DNA of 31,865 nucleotides from JAAYCI01 sp031551695 (GTDB lineage: Bacteria > Bacillota > Clostridia > Oscillospirales > Ruminococcaceae): NCBI GenBank assembly GCA_031551695.1, contig JAVBNG010000046.1, positions 1 to 31,865 of the forward strand. The letters are read 5' to 3'. Position 1 is the first letter of the stretch. Each line of letters opens with the position of its first letter. A program made the position numbers and the translations under genes. The notes beneath the pieces were generated by a model that made no database searches, was not told where the DNA came from, and saw only the letters and a list, made by a program, of their open reading frames with translations. Positions 1-9,977 of the stretch are shown piece after piece.

Positions 1-2844
<2,844 letters not shown>

Positions 2845-2964
2845 GCATGTCCACACGCATTCAGCGGAACACGCCCTAAACATTTGCGGCTTTCGGCCGA
2901 AGGTCAAGATGAGGAATACTCTCATCAATGAATGCGAATGGGCAACGGCGGAAGGAGGCGCGGC

Positions 2965-3978
2965 ATGGGTTTTGAAAGCATCGGCAATTTGGCGGGCTAT
3001 GCGAAAATGAAATATGCCGAGACAAAGTGGAGCCAGAAAAAAAGCCAGCTGAATGTGGCCGGCGCCAAGGGCGGCTTTGTGGCGGGCGGCGGCAGCCTGT
3101 CCTGGAAGCGCGGCGCCGACACCCCTGCCGTCACCGGCGAAAACGCCTACGGCAAGTTCAGCCTCGCCGGTGTGGACGCCGAGAGCCAGGCCCGCGCGTC
3201 GCGCCTTGGCATGATAGAGGGCAAGCTGAAGGCCGGGGCCGAGCTTTCCGGCACGGACCTTGACTACCTGAAAGAACATGCGCCGGAGCTGTATGACAAG
3301 GCCGTGCAGGTGGCCCGCGAGCGCAAGCAGTACGAGGAATCGCTGGCCCGCTGCCGCACAAAGGACGATGTGCAGCGCCTTGCCACCCAGCGCTTGTCCC
3401 AGTTTAGCAGCGAGGCGCATGCCATCCGCCAAAGCAGTATGCCCCGAGAAAAAAAGCTTGAAAAAATGGAATTTTTGAACATGCGTGTGAATGCCGTGCG
3501 GGGCGAGCACGCGGCGTTCGTTGCCAGCCCGGAGTATGAAAAGCTGCCCTGGCAGCGGGAACTGGACGAGGGCAAAGCCCGCGAAAAGGAAGACCGCATA
3601 AAGGCCGAGGAGAAAAAAGAAGTCCTCGATTTTACCGAACCCGCGCGGGAAGAGCCGAAGCTGCCGGAGCTTGGTGAAACCGCCGCGGAAGAAACGGCCG
3701 CCGGTGAGGCAGAAACCGCCGGGACGGAGGAAACCGCCGGAACCAACCCCCGGGCAAAGCGAAAAACACCCGTGACAGCGCACCCGGCTGCGCAAACACA
3801 TACACAGGCGTATGCCCCGCAACAACAGGCTGGCCCGGTGGCCAAAGGCCGTGCCGCCACGGCCACAACGCCAACCGTGCCCACAGCCGCCCACCGCGCG
3901 GCCTACGCGGCCCACGCGCAAGCTTCGCCGTCCGCGTCCGCCGGTGCGGGCGTAAAAGGCGGCGTGAGAGAAGCGTAA
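2965..3978 (+). CDS. Hypothetical helical protein with Ala/Thr/Pro-rich tail
   Basis: Unrecognised 337-residue protein. The start is the ATG at 2965 because AAGGAGG lies at 2952-2958; an upstream in-frame ATG at 2932 has no such site. Residues 1-75 are Gly/Lys/Ala-rich. Residues about 75-215 are strongly helical and charged, including a segment reading LSGTDLDYLKEHAPELYDKA and a probable coiled coil (ARERKQYEESLARCRTKDD). I have an unverified memory of similar helical segments in uncharacterised Clostridia proteins. From about 225 the sequence turns into Glu/Ala/Thr repeats (EETAAGEAETAGTEETAG) and then a disordered Ala/Thr/Pro/Gln tail. There is no signal peptide or membrane segment. It sits between the kinase gene (120 nt upstream) and the YhfC gene (64 nt downstream), which does not define a role. 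Confidence 0.75.
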   Translation: MGFESIGNLAGYAKMKYAETKWSQKKSQLNVAGAKGGFVAGGGSLSWKRGADTPAVTGENAYGKFSLAGVDAESQARASRLGMIEGKLKAGAELSGTDLDYLKEHAPELYDKAVQVARERKQYEESLARCRTKDDVQRLATQRLSQFSSEAHAIRQSSMPREKKLEKMEFLNMRVNAVRGEHAAFVASPEYEKLPWQRELDEGKAREKEDRIKAEEKKEVLDFTEPAREEPKLPELGETAAEETAAGEAETAGTEETAGTNPRAKRKTPVTAHPAAQTHTQAYAPQQQAGPVAKGRAATATTPTVPTAAHRAAYAAHAQASPSASAGAGVKGGVREA

Positions 3979-4042
3979 AAGCATAGCCCGCTTGTTTTTC
4001 ACCTGGCAAACCATCCATCCCTGTAAAAATAAGGAGAATATC

Positions 4043-4870
4043 ATGTCTGTTTCCGGTGCAGCCATTGGTCTGATGTTTTTGTCCGCCGCGCTGGCCATTT
4101 TGGTGCCCGTGGCGCTGCTCATTTTTGTAATGGTGAAGTACAAAGCAAAAATCGTGCCGTGCCTTGTGGGCGCCGGCGCGTTTGTTTTGTTCGCGCTGGT
4201 GCTGGAGCAAATTTTGCACGCGATGGTATTGCGCCCGGCCACGGACGGCACCATCGCCCTGATGGCGCGCCCTGCACTGTATGTGCTGTATGGGACGCTG
4301 GCCGCCGGCGTGTTTGAGGAGACGGCGCGGTTCATCGCCTTCCACCTGCTGAAAAAGCGCTACACCGGCGCGCAAAACGCCGTCAGCTACGGCATCGGCC
4401 ACGGCGGCATCGAGTCCATCATACTTGCGGGCCTGCCCATCATCAGCAATATCGCCAACGCGCTGCTCATCAACAGCGGCGCAATGGAGGGCGTGCTGGC
4501 GGCCTTGCCGGAGCAAACCCGCGCCACGGCCGAGGCGGGTGTGCAAGCCCTTGTAAGCGCCCCGGCATACATGTTTGCCTTTGGCGGCATCGAGCGCCTG
4601 CTTGCCATTGCGGCGCAAATCGCTTTGTCTGTGGTGGTGTATTACGCTGTGGCAGCCAAAGGCAAAACATGGCTGTATCCCGTCGCCATCATTTTGCACG
4701 CGTTCATCAACGTGGCCGCCGCCCTTGCGCAGGCGGGCGTGCTGCAAAGCATGCCGCTGGTGGAAGCACTCACCGCTGCAGCCGTGGCCTGTGTCGTGGC
4801 GTTTGCCATTCTCGTCCACCGCCGCCTGCGCACCCAGGCGCCGCTGGCCGAACCTGTTACCGCCATGTGA
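4043..4870 (+). CDS. YhfC-family glutamic-type intramembrane protease
   Basis: A 275-residue polytopic membrane protein. The start is the ATG at 4043 preceded by AAGGAG at 4031-4036; the longer frame from 3992 adds a non-hydrophobic leader without a Shine-Dalgarno site. Hydrophobic helices cover most of the length. Motifs fit the YhfC/CPBP-like group: Glu92-Glu93 in EETARFIAF, a GIGHGGIES segment, and a late AIILHAFIN helix supplying His and Asn. By family knowledge these residues form the active site of glutamic-type membrane proteases related to CAAX prenyl proteases; the substrate is unknown. The adjacent genes do not suggest a partner. Confident on family, not on whether it is an active protease. 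Confidence 0.85.
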   Translation: MSVSGAAIGLMFLSAALAILVPVALLIFVMVKYKAKIVPCLVGAGAFVLFALVLEQILHAMVLRPATDGTIALMARPALYVLYGTLAAGVFEETARFIAFHLLKKRYTGAQNAVSYGIGHGGIESIILAGLPIISNIANALLINSGAMEGVLAALPEQTRATAEAGVQALVSAPAYMFAFGGIERLLAIAAQIALSVVVYYAVAAKGKTWLYPVAIILHAFINVAAALAQAGVLQSMPLVEALTAAAVACVVAFAILVHRRLRTQAPLAEPVTAM

Positions 4871-4989
4871 CCGTGAGGGGCTATAATAACAGTGAACAAG
4901 AGTAAACCCGCGAGGATAAATTTCGAATTGACGCAAAAAAATGAAATGCTGCAGCCCCGCGGAAAGCCCCATAACGGAAACGAGGTGCA

Positions 4990-5208
4990 ATGCCCGTGGC
5001 AGAGATGTCGCCTACCGGCCGCAAAACCTGCGGCAGTGAGGGGAAATTTATCGTAAACGTAAAATTTATGGAAAACGCCACCTGGCAGGGAACGGTGATT
5101 TTGGGCGCCAAGCAAGAGGAAGTACATTTCCGCAGCGCGCTGGAGCTTTTGAAAATCATGGACAACGCCCTTGCCCAAGGTGCTGCTACGTTTGCGCCCG
5201 AGGGCTGA
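4990..5208 (+). CDS. Small conserved hypothetical protein with NATWQG motif
   Basis: A 72-residue protein. Its core, residues 20-62, alternates a short strand-rich part (FIVNVKFMENATWQGTVILG) with a helix (FRSALELLKIMDNAL). From memory, small proteins with an N-x-[ST]-W-Q-G motif followed by F-R-S-x-L-E-L are common and uncharacterised in gut Clostridia; I cannot check this here. The ATG is preceded by GAGGTG at 4982-4987, a slightly short spacing. The first 18 residues look unlike the core, and an overlapping frame (4892-5056) reads through the same region, so the real N-terminus is uncertain. A terminator follows at 5223-5257. Function unknown. Confidence 0.65.
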   Translation: MPVAEMSPTGRKTCGSEGKFIVNVKFMENATWQGTVILGAKQEEVHFRSALELLKIMDNALAQGAATFAPEG

Positions 5209-5222
5209 ATAAAAAGTAAACA

Positions 5223-5257
5223 GCCGTCCGCATTTTTGCGGACGGCCGTTTTGTTTT
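5223..5257 (+). terminator. Rho-independent terminator, possibly bidirectional
   Basis: A perfect 9-bp GC-rich stem (5223-5231 with 5238-5246), a 6-nt T-rich loop, and a T-rich tract after the right arm. It lies between the convergent small gene and lgt; the upstream A-rich stretch could give a weaker tail for the minus strand. Confidence 0.85.
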
Positions 5258-5293
5258 GCAGCGCGGCGCACTTGTGCGGCTAAAATTGCACGT

Positions 5294-6082
5294 TCAAAAT
5301 GTGCCCTTTCGCTTTTTGGCCGCCCGGGCGGCCCACACGCCCACCGCCAGCAAAACGCCAAGGGAGATCCACTGGCTGGTGGACAAGATAAACACGCCGC
5401 GAATGGCGTCGCCTCTAACAAACTCCAAAACAAACCGCAAAACGGCGTAGGCGCAAAGGTACACTGGCAATACCATCCATTTTTTTTCCATCGCCAACCG
5501 GCGCACCAGCGCGGCCAAGGCCAAAAACAAAATTAAATTCGCACCGGCCTCCACCAGCTGCACCGGGAACAGCGGCACGCCGTTCGGCGCTGCGGGCGCA
5601 ATGGTGTAGGCGATGCCGCGCAGGCATTCCACGCCCCAGCAGCACCCGGCAAAAAAGCACCCCACGCGCCCGAACACATGGAACAGCGGCACGCCGGGCA
5701 CTACTACGGCGGCCACGGCGCCAAAGGGCACGGCATACCGCCTGCAATACCAGTACACCGCCCCAAGGCCGCCCAGCAGCCCGCCGTAAAACACCAGGCC
5801 ACCTGCCAAAAAGCTGAACAGCAGGCCGGGCCGGCCGCTGAACAGGGTCCAATGCTGCGCCACAAACGGTAGGGCGGACAGGACGTACAGCAGCTTTGCC
5901 CCCAAAAACGCCCCGGCAAAGGCCAACGCGGCCATGTTGAACAAATCGTCGCCGCCGATGTGCCCGCAAACGCCGGAGCGGTTTGTGAAAAACACATACA
6001 GCCCCGCGGCCAAAAGGCCCAGCGCCGTGAACAGTCCGTACACAGGCAGGTCATAAAACGGAAGGTGCAGGTAAGGGTGCAT
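5294..6082 (-). CDS. lgt: Prolipoprotein diacylglyceryl transferase (Lgt)
   Basis: Transfers diacylglycerol from phosphatidylglycerol to the lipobox cysteine of prolipoproteins at the membrane, the first step of lipoprotein maturation. The protein has 262 residues and about seven hydrophobic helices. The N-terminal part reads HPYLHLPFYDLPVYGLFTALG, and the signature region is HVFGRVGCFFAGCCWG, with the essential Arg of the Lgt signature; this Cys-rich form is one I associate with Clostridia Lgt-like proteins. The start is the ATG at 6082 with AAGGAGAC just upstream; ten further N-terminal residues in the frame are basic and have no ribosome site. It is convergent with the small gene before it. 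No lipoprotein signal peptidase gene is nearby. Confidence 0.9.
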   Translation of the reverse strand: MHPYLHLPFYDLPVYGLFTALGLLAAGLYVFFTNRSGVCGHIGGDDLFNMAALAFAGAFLGAKLLYVLSALPFVAQHWTLFSGRPGLLFSFLAGGLVFYGGLLGGLGAVYWYCRRYAVPFGAVAAVVVPGVPLFHVFGRVGCFFAGCCWGVECLRGIAYTIAPAAPNGVPLFPVQLVEAGANLILFLALAALVRRLAMEKKWMVLPVYLCAYAVLRFVLEFVRGDAIRGVFILSTSQWISLGVLLAVGVWAARAAKKRKGTF

Positions 6083-6134
6083 ACGTCTCCTTGGATGCCG
6101 CCGTTTCGGCAATTGCGGATAAACGGCAAAATGG

Positions 6135-6189
6135 AAAACCCGGGGCCTGCGGCAAAGCGCGAACGCTGTGCGGCCGGCCCCGGAGTTTT
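6135..6189 (-). terminator. Terminator downstream of the DUF4190-type gene
   Basis: Arms at 6135-6147 and 6176-6189 pair over about 13 bp with one bulged base, and an inner small stem closes the loop. Read on the minus strand the right arm ends in a T-run. It separates the DUF4190-type gene from lgt, so lgt probably has its own promoter or depends on read-through. Confidence 0.7.
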
Positions 6190-6211
6190 GTGTGAATGTG
6201 GAAACGCGGTT

Positions 6212-6844
6212 TTAGAAGCGCGGCAGCAGGAACGCCATGGCGTTTTCCGCCTCGCTGATGGCCTCATTGAGCACTTCCTGGAACTCCGGCGTGGCGGCCA
6301 GCGCCATGCACGCGATGCAGGAGACAAAGCCAATGATGCCGAGGATGAGGCCAATGATGCCGCACACCAGGCCGCCGGTGGCGGCGCCGGCCATGCCCTT
6401 TGGCAGCTTTTTGCGGGCCATGGTGCCGGTGATGATGGCGGCAATGCCAAGGACGATGCCCACCAGGGCGCCCCAACCGGCCCAGAACAAAACAAGGGAA
6501 AGGATGCCCATGATGAGGGAAGCCGTGCCCATGCCTTTGCCTTCCGGCGCGGCGCTGTATGGCATTTGCTGCGGCGCGCCGTACTGCGGGGGAACCTGCT
6601 GGCCGTAGGGCTGCCCGGCCTGATACGGCTGGCCCTGCGGGGGAACCTGCTGCTGGCCGTAAGCGGCTTGTTCCTGGGGGGCGGTATACTGCGGTTGTTG
6701 GGGCTGCTCCGCCTGCGGTTGTTGGGGCGCGGCGGGCGCCGTGTAGGGCTGTTGGCCTGTGGTCTCCGGTGCGGGCGGCGGTGTGGGCGCGCTTGTGCCC
6801 ATGCCGTCCTGCGGCTGGTTGTTCATGTTGTTGTTTTCGTCCAT
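6212..6844 (-). CDS. DUF4190-type membrane protein with Pro/Gln-rich N-terminus
   Basis: A 210-residue protein of unknown function. Residues 1-105 are low complexity, rich in Pro, Gln, Tyr and Gly (repeated QPQ, GQPY, PPQ), probably disordered and cytoplasmic. Residues about 115-195 contain two to three hydrophobic segments around a basic loop (GTMARKKLPKG), the layout of DUF4190-type proteins; the Ala/Gly-rich GLVCGIIGLILGIIG helix is typical. The start is the ATG at 6844 with GAGGTG upstream; the open frame extends much further but that part has no Shine-Dalgarno site and overlaps the promoter. An extended -10 promoter is at 6899-6907. Such proteins are often membrane anchors of unknown role. 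Confidence 0.82.
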   Translation of the reverse strand: MDENNNMNNQPQDGMGTSAPTPPPAPETTGQQPYTAPAAPQQPQAEQPQQPQYTAPQEQAAYGQQQVPPQGQPYQAGQPYGQQVPPQYGAPQQMPYSAAPEGKGMGTASLIMGILSLVLFWAGWGALVGIVLGIAAIITGTMARKKLPKGMAGAATGGLVCGIIGLILGIIGFVSCIACMALAATPEFQEVLNEAISEAENAMAFLLPRF

Positions 6845-6898
6845 GTTACACCTCAAAAAAATTAAAATAAATGGCTGCGCGTACATTTGCCAATGTTC

Positions 6899-6907
6899 AT
6901 TATACCA
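6899..6907 (-). promoter_or_regulatory. Extended -10 promoter for the DUF4190-type gene
   Basis: On the minus strand the sequence reads TGG then TATAAT, a perfect -10 with the TGn extension; no good -35 is visible. A 6-bp inverted repeat (6910-6915 with 6923-6928) lies just upstream and could be an operator or the tail end of ppdK transcription. Confidence 0.6.
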
Positions 6908-6975
6908 CAGTGCATAGCAAGAATGCACCTGAAAATTCATGGCGCAGCAATTCAAATCCGAACGGTTACGACATT

Positions 6976-9603
6976 TTAGCGCGGGCTGCGCACGGCGGCC
7001 TGTGCGGCGGCCAGGCGGGCAATCGGCACGCGGAAGGGCGAGCAGCTCACATAGTCGAGGCCCACATTGTGGCAGAACTCGATGGACGACGGGTCGCCGC
7101 CGTGCTCGCCGCAAATGCCCAGGTGCATGGCGGGCCGGGTTTTTTTGCCCAGCTTTACGGCCGTTTCCACCAGCTTGCCCACGCCCTTTTGGTCCAAATG
7201 TTCAAACGGGTCGCTTTCAAAAATCTTGTTTTCGTAGTAGTAGGACAGGAACTTCGCCGCGTCGTCGCGGGAGAAGCCATAGGTCATCTGGGTCAAATCG
7301 TTGGTGCCAAAGCTGAAGAACTCGGCCTCGGTGGCAATTTCGTCGGCCAGCAGCGCGGCGCGCGGCAGCTCGATCATGGTGCCCACTTCGTACTTCATGT
7401 CGCTGCCGGCGTCCGCTATCAGCTTGTCCGCCACTGCTACCACATGGTCTTTCACAAACTTCAGCTCACGCACGTCGCCCACCAGCGGAATCATGATTTC
7501 CGGCGTCACCTTGATGTTCTTGCTTTTCGACACCGCCAGCGCCGCCTGGATGACGGCGGTGGTCTGCATTTCGGCAATCTCCGGGTAGGAAACGGCCAAA
7601 CGGCAGCCGCGGTGGCCCATCATGGGGTTGAACTCGTGCAGGCCGTCAATCACGTTTTGCAGTGCTTCCGCGGTCATGCCAAGGTCTTTGGCAATGTCGG
7701 CCACTTCGGCGGGGTCCTGCGGCAGGAACTCGTGCAGCGGCGGGTCCAGGAAGCGGATGACCACCGGGCGCTCGCCCATCACTTCGTAAATGCCCTCAAA
7801 GTCGCTTTGCTGGAAGGGCAGCAGCTTTGCCAGCGCCGTTTTGCGGGCGGCCTCGTCGCGGGCCACAATCATCTCGCGCATGGCGCGGATGCGGGCGGCC
7901 TCGAAGAACATATGCTCTGTGCGGCACAGGCCAATGCCCTGGCTGCCAAAGTCGCTGCCGTGCTGCGCGTCCTTCGGGTTGTCGGCATTGGCGTACACTT
8001 TCAGCTGGCGCACGCCGTCTGCCCATTTCATAAATGTCTCAAAATCGCCGGAGATGGACGCTTCCACCGTGGGCACGGCCTCGCCGTACACGCAGCCGGT
8101 GCTTCCGTCCAGCGAAATGGCGTCGCCTTCGCTGTAGCATTTGCCACCCAGGGTAAAGCATTTTTTGTCGTAGTCCACCACCATGTCGCCCACGCCGCTT
8201 ACACAGCAGGTGCCCATGCCGCGGGCCACAACGGCGGCGTGGCTGGTCATGCCGCCGCGCGCGGTCAAAATGCCCTGCGCCACCACCATGCCCTCAATGT
8301 CCTCGGGGCTGGTCTCCAGGCGCACAAGCACCACTTTTTTGCCCTTGTCGTGCCATTCCTTCGCGTCCTCGGCGGTAAACACCACCTGGCCACAGGCGGC
8401 GCCGGGGCTGGCGGCAAGGCCCTTGCCGGCCAGCGGCGCAACTTTCAGGGCCACCGCGTCAAACTGCGGGTGCAGCAGGCTGTCCAGCTGCTGCGGCTCC
8501 ACGCGCATCACGGCCTCTTTTTCCGTAATCATGCCCTCGGCCACAAGGTCCACAGCCACTTTCAGCGCGGCGGCGGCGGTGCGCTTGCCGCTGCGTGTTT
8601 GCAGCATGTAAAGCTTTTTGTCCTCGATGGTGAACTCCATGTCCTGCATGTCGCGGTAGTGGTTTTCCAGCTTTTGCGCGATGTTTTTAAACTCTTCGTA
8701 AACCTCGGGCATTTGCTCGGCCAAGTGGCTGATGGGCGACGGCGTGCGGATGCCGGCCACCACGTCTTCGCCCTGGGCGTTGATGAGGTACTCGCCGAAC
8801 AGCACGTTCTCGCCGGTGGCGGGGTTGCGGGTAAAGGCAACGCCCGTGCCGGACGTGTCGCCGCCGTTGCCGAACACCATGCTTTGCACGTTCACGGCGG
8901 TGCCCCAGCTGTAGGGAATCTCGTGCATGCGGCGATAGGTGTTGGCGCGGGGGTTGTCCCAGCTGCGGAACACAGCGCGCACGGCCTCAATCAGCTGTTT
9001 CTTCGGGTCGCTGGGGAAATCGGCGCCCTGGTTGGCCTTGTAGCGGGCCTTAAACTCGCCCACAAGCGCCTTCAAATCGTCGGCGGTCAGGTCGGTGTCC
9101 TGGGTCACGCCGCGTTTTTCCTTCATTTCGTCGATGATTTTCTCATATTCGGTTTTCGGCTGCTCCATCACCACGTCGCTGAACATCTGGATGAAACGGC
9201 GGTAGCTGTCGTACACAAAGCGGGGATTTCCGGTTTTTTCGGCCATGCCCTCGGCCACGTCGTCGTTCAGGCCAAGGTTCAAAATGGTGTCCATCATGCC
9301 GGGCATGGAGGCGCGGCTGCCCGAGCGCACGGAGACCAGCAGCGGGTTTTGCCTGTCGCCAAACTTTTTGCCCGTCACTTCTTCAATTTTTGCCATGTAT
9401 TCAAAAATTTCGTCCTGAATCTCCGGCGCAATCTTGCGCCCATCGTCATAATACCGGGTGCAGGCCTCTGTGGTAACGGTGAAGCCCTGGGGCACCGGCA
9501 GGCCGGCATTGGTCATTTCCGCAAGGTTTGCGCCCTTGCCGCCCAGCAGGTCTCGCATGTCTTTGTTCCCTTCGCGGAACAGGTATACATACTTTTTGGA
9601 CAA
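6976..9603 (-). CDS. ppdK: Pyruvate, phosphate dikinase
   Basis: Interconverts pyruvate, ATP and phosphate with phosphoenolpyruvate, AMP and pyrophosphate; in anaerobes it often works in the glycolytic direction, using pyrophosphate. The protein has 875 residues from the chosen TTG start, a normal family length. The N-terminal nucleotide-binding domain opens with KKYVYLFREG and GGKGANLAEM. The swivelling phosphohistidine domain has GGMTSHAAVVARGMG, with His455 as the phosphorylated residue. The C-terminal PEP/pyruvate barrel ends with CGEHGGDPSS and the Cys-containing VSCSPFRVP. The start is TTG at 9603: GGAGGTGG sits seven bases before it and the product then begins MSKKYVYLF like its relatives. 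An upstream in-frame ATG (9618) lies on top of that Shine-Dalgarno site. It appears monocistronic. Confidence 0.95.
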   Translation of the reverse strand: MSKKYVYLFREGNKDMRDLLGGKGANLAEMTNAGLPVPQGFTVTTEACTRYYDDGRKIAPEIQDEIFEYMAKIEEVTGKKFGDRQNPLLVSVRSGSRASMPGMMDTILNLGLNDDVAEGMAEKTGNPRFVYDSYRRFIQMFSDVVMEQPKTEYEKIIDEMKEKRGVTQDTDLTADDLKALVGEFKARYKANQGADFPSDPKKQLIEAVRAVFRSWDNPRANTYRRMHEIPYSWGTAVNVQSMVFGNGGDTSGTGVAFTRNPATGENVLFGEYLINAQGEDVVAGIRTPSPISHLAEQMPEVYEEFKNIAQKLENHYRDMQDMEFTIEDKKLYMLQTRSGKRTAAAALKVAVDLVAEGMITEKEAVMRVEPQQLDSLLHPQFDAVALKVAPLAGKGLAASPGAACGQVVFTAEDAKEWHDKGKKVVLVRLETSPEDIEGMVVAQGILTARGGMTSHAAVVARGMGTCCVSGVGDMVVDYDKKCFTLGGKCYSEGDAISLDGSTGCVYGEAVPTVEASISGDFETFMKWADGVRQLKVYANADNPKDAQHGSDFGSQGIGLCRTEHMFFEAARIRAMREMIVARDEAARKTALAKLLPFQQSDFEGIYEVMGERPVVIRFLDPPLHEFLPQDPAEVADIAKDLGMTAEALQNVIDGLHEFNPMMGHRGCRLAVSYPEIAEMQTTAVIQAALAVSKSKNIKVTPEIMIPLVGDVRELKFVKDHVVAVADKLIADAGSDMKYEVGTMIELPRAALLADEIATEAEFFSFGTNDLTQMTYGFSRDDAAKFLSYYYENKIFESDPFEHLDQKGVGKLVETAVKLGKKTRPAMHLGICGEHGGDPSSIEFCHNVGLDYVSCSPFRVPIARLAAAQAAVRSPR

Positions 9604-9699
9604 AACATCCACCTCCATGATTGTCGCCGGACCATCCACCTGCCCACGCCCTTGCGTGCGGTTTCCCGGCTGTTGAATAAATATTTTCTGACGTTTTTC

Positions 9700-9708
9700 A
9701 TTATAGCA
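9700..9708 (-). promoter_or_regulatory. Extended -10 promoter for ppdK
   Basis: The minus strand reads TGC then TATAAT, a perfect -10 with TGn extension, about 100 nt before the TTG start. The -35 region is poor, as allowed for extended -10 promoters. Confidence 0.65.
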
Positions 9709-9778
9709 AATTTGGCATGTTTAATCCAGCCTATTTTGGGAATCCGCCGTGGAAAGAAGGGTTTTTAAAACAAGAGGC

Positions 9779-9807
9779 TTGCAATATCATGTGAATTTGA
9801 TTATACT
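9779..9807 (+). promoter_or_regulatory. Promoter for the GH25-SpoIID gene
   Basis: TTGCAA at 9779-9784 and TATACT at 9802-9807 with a 17-bp spacer fit a vegetative sigma-A promoter. Confidence 0.55.
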
Positions 9808-9977
9808 GGATGTATATTAGGATAAGATGTAAAAATATGCCGTTCAGGCGAATATATCCAATATAAAGTCGTTTGTTCGAGGAAAATTTGCGAAAAAAAC
9901 AGTTTGGCTATAGGCTCGCTGGATCTGTGAAAAAAGACGTATTTTCATCCAAATGGCAGTTGTGGAAAGGAACGCGT

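Larger units (their letters stand above)
9604..9977. other. Divergent intergenic region between ppdK and the GH25-SpoIID gene
   Basis: This AT-rich stretch contains back-to-back promoters (minus strand at 9700-9708, plus strand at 9779-9807). Downstream of the plus promoter is a leader of about 165 nt with a small hairpin around 9833-9852. I see no known riboswitch pattern and no further gene. Confidence 0.6.

Noticed and set aside
4882..4887. A perfect TATAAT just after the YhfC gene
   Set aside because: No acceptable -35 lies 16-18 bp upstream and no TGn extension is present, so I do not call it a promoter.
6871..9768. A long open frame of 965 codons on the plus strand opposite ppdK
   Set aside because: It is the complement of ppdK; the product is His/Ala/Gly/Val-rich with no family motif, no ribosome site and no sensible start. 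It stays open because of the GC-rich codon use of ppdK.
9808..9977. A possible riboswitch in the leader of the GH25-SpoIID gene
   Set aside because: I looked for c-di-GMP and other known patterns and found only a weak small hairpin; no conserved core is visible.
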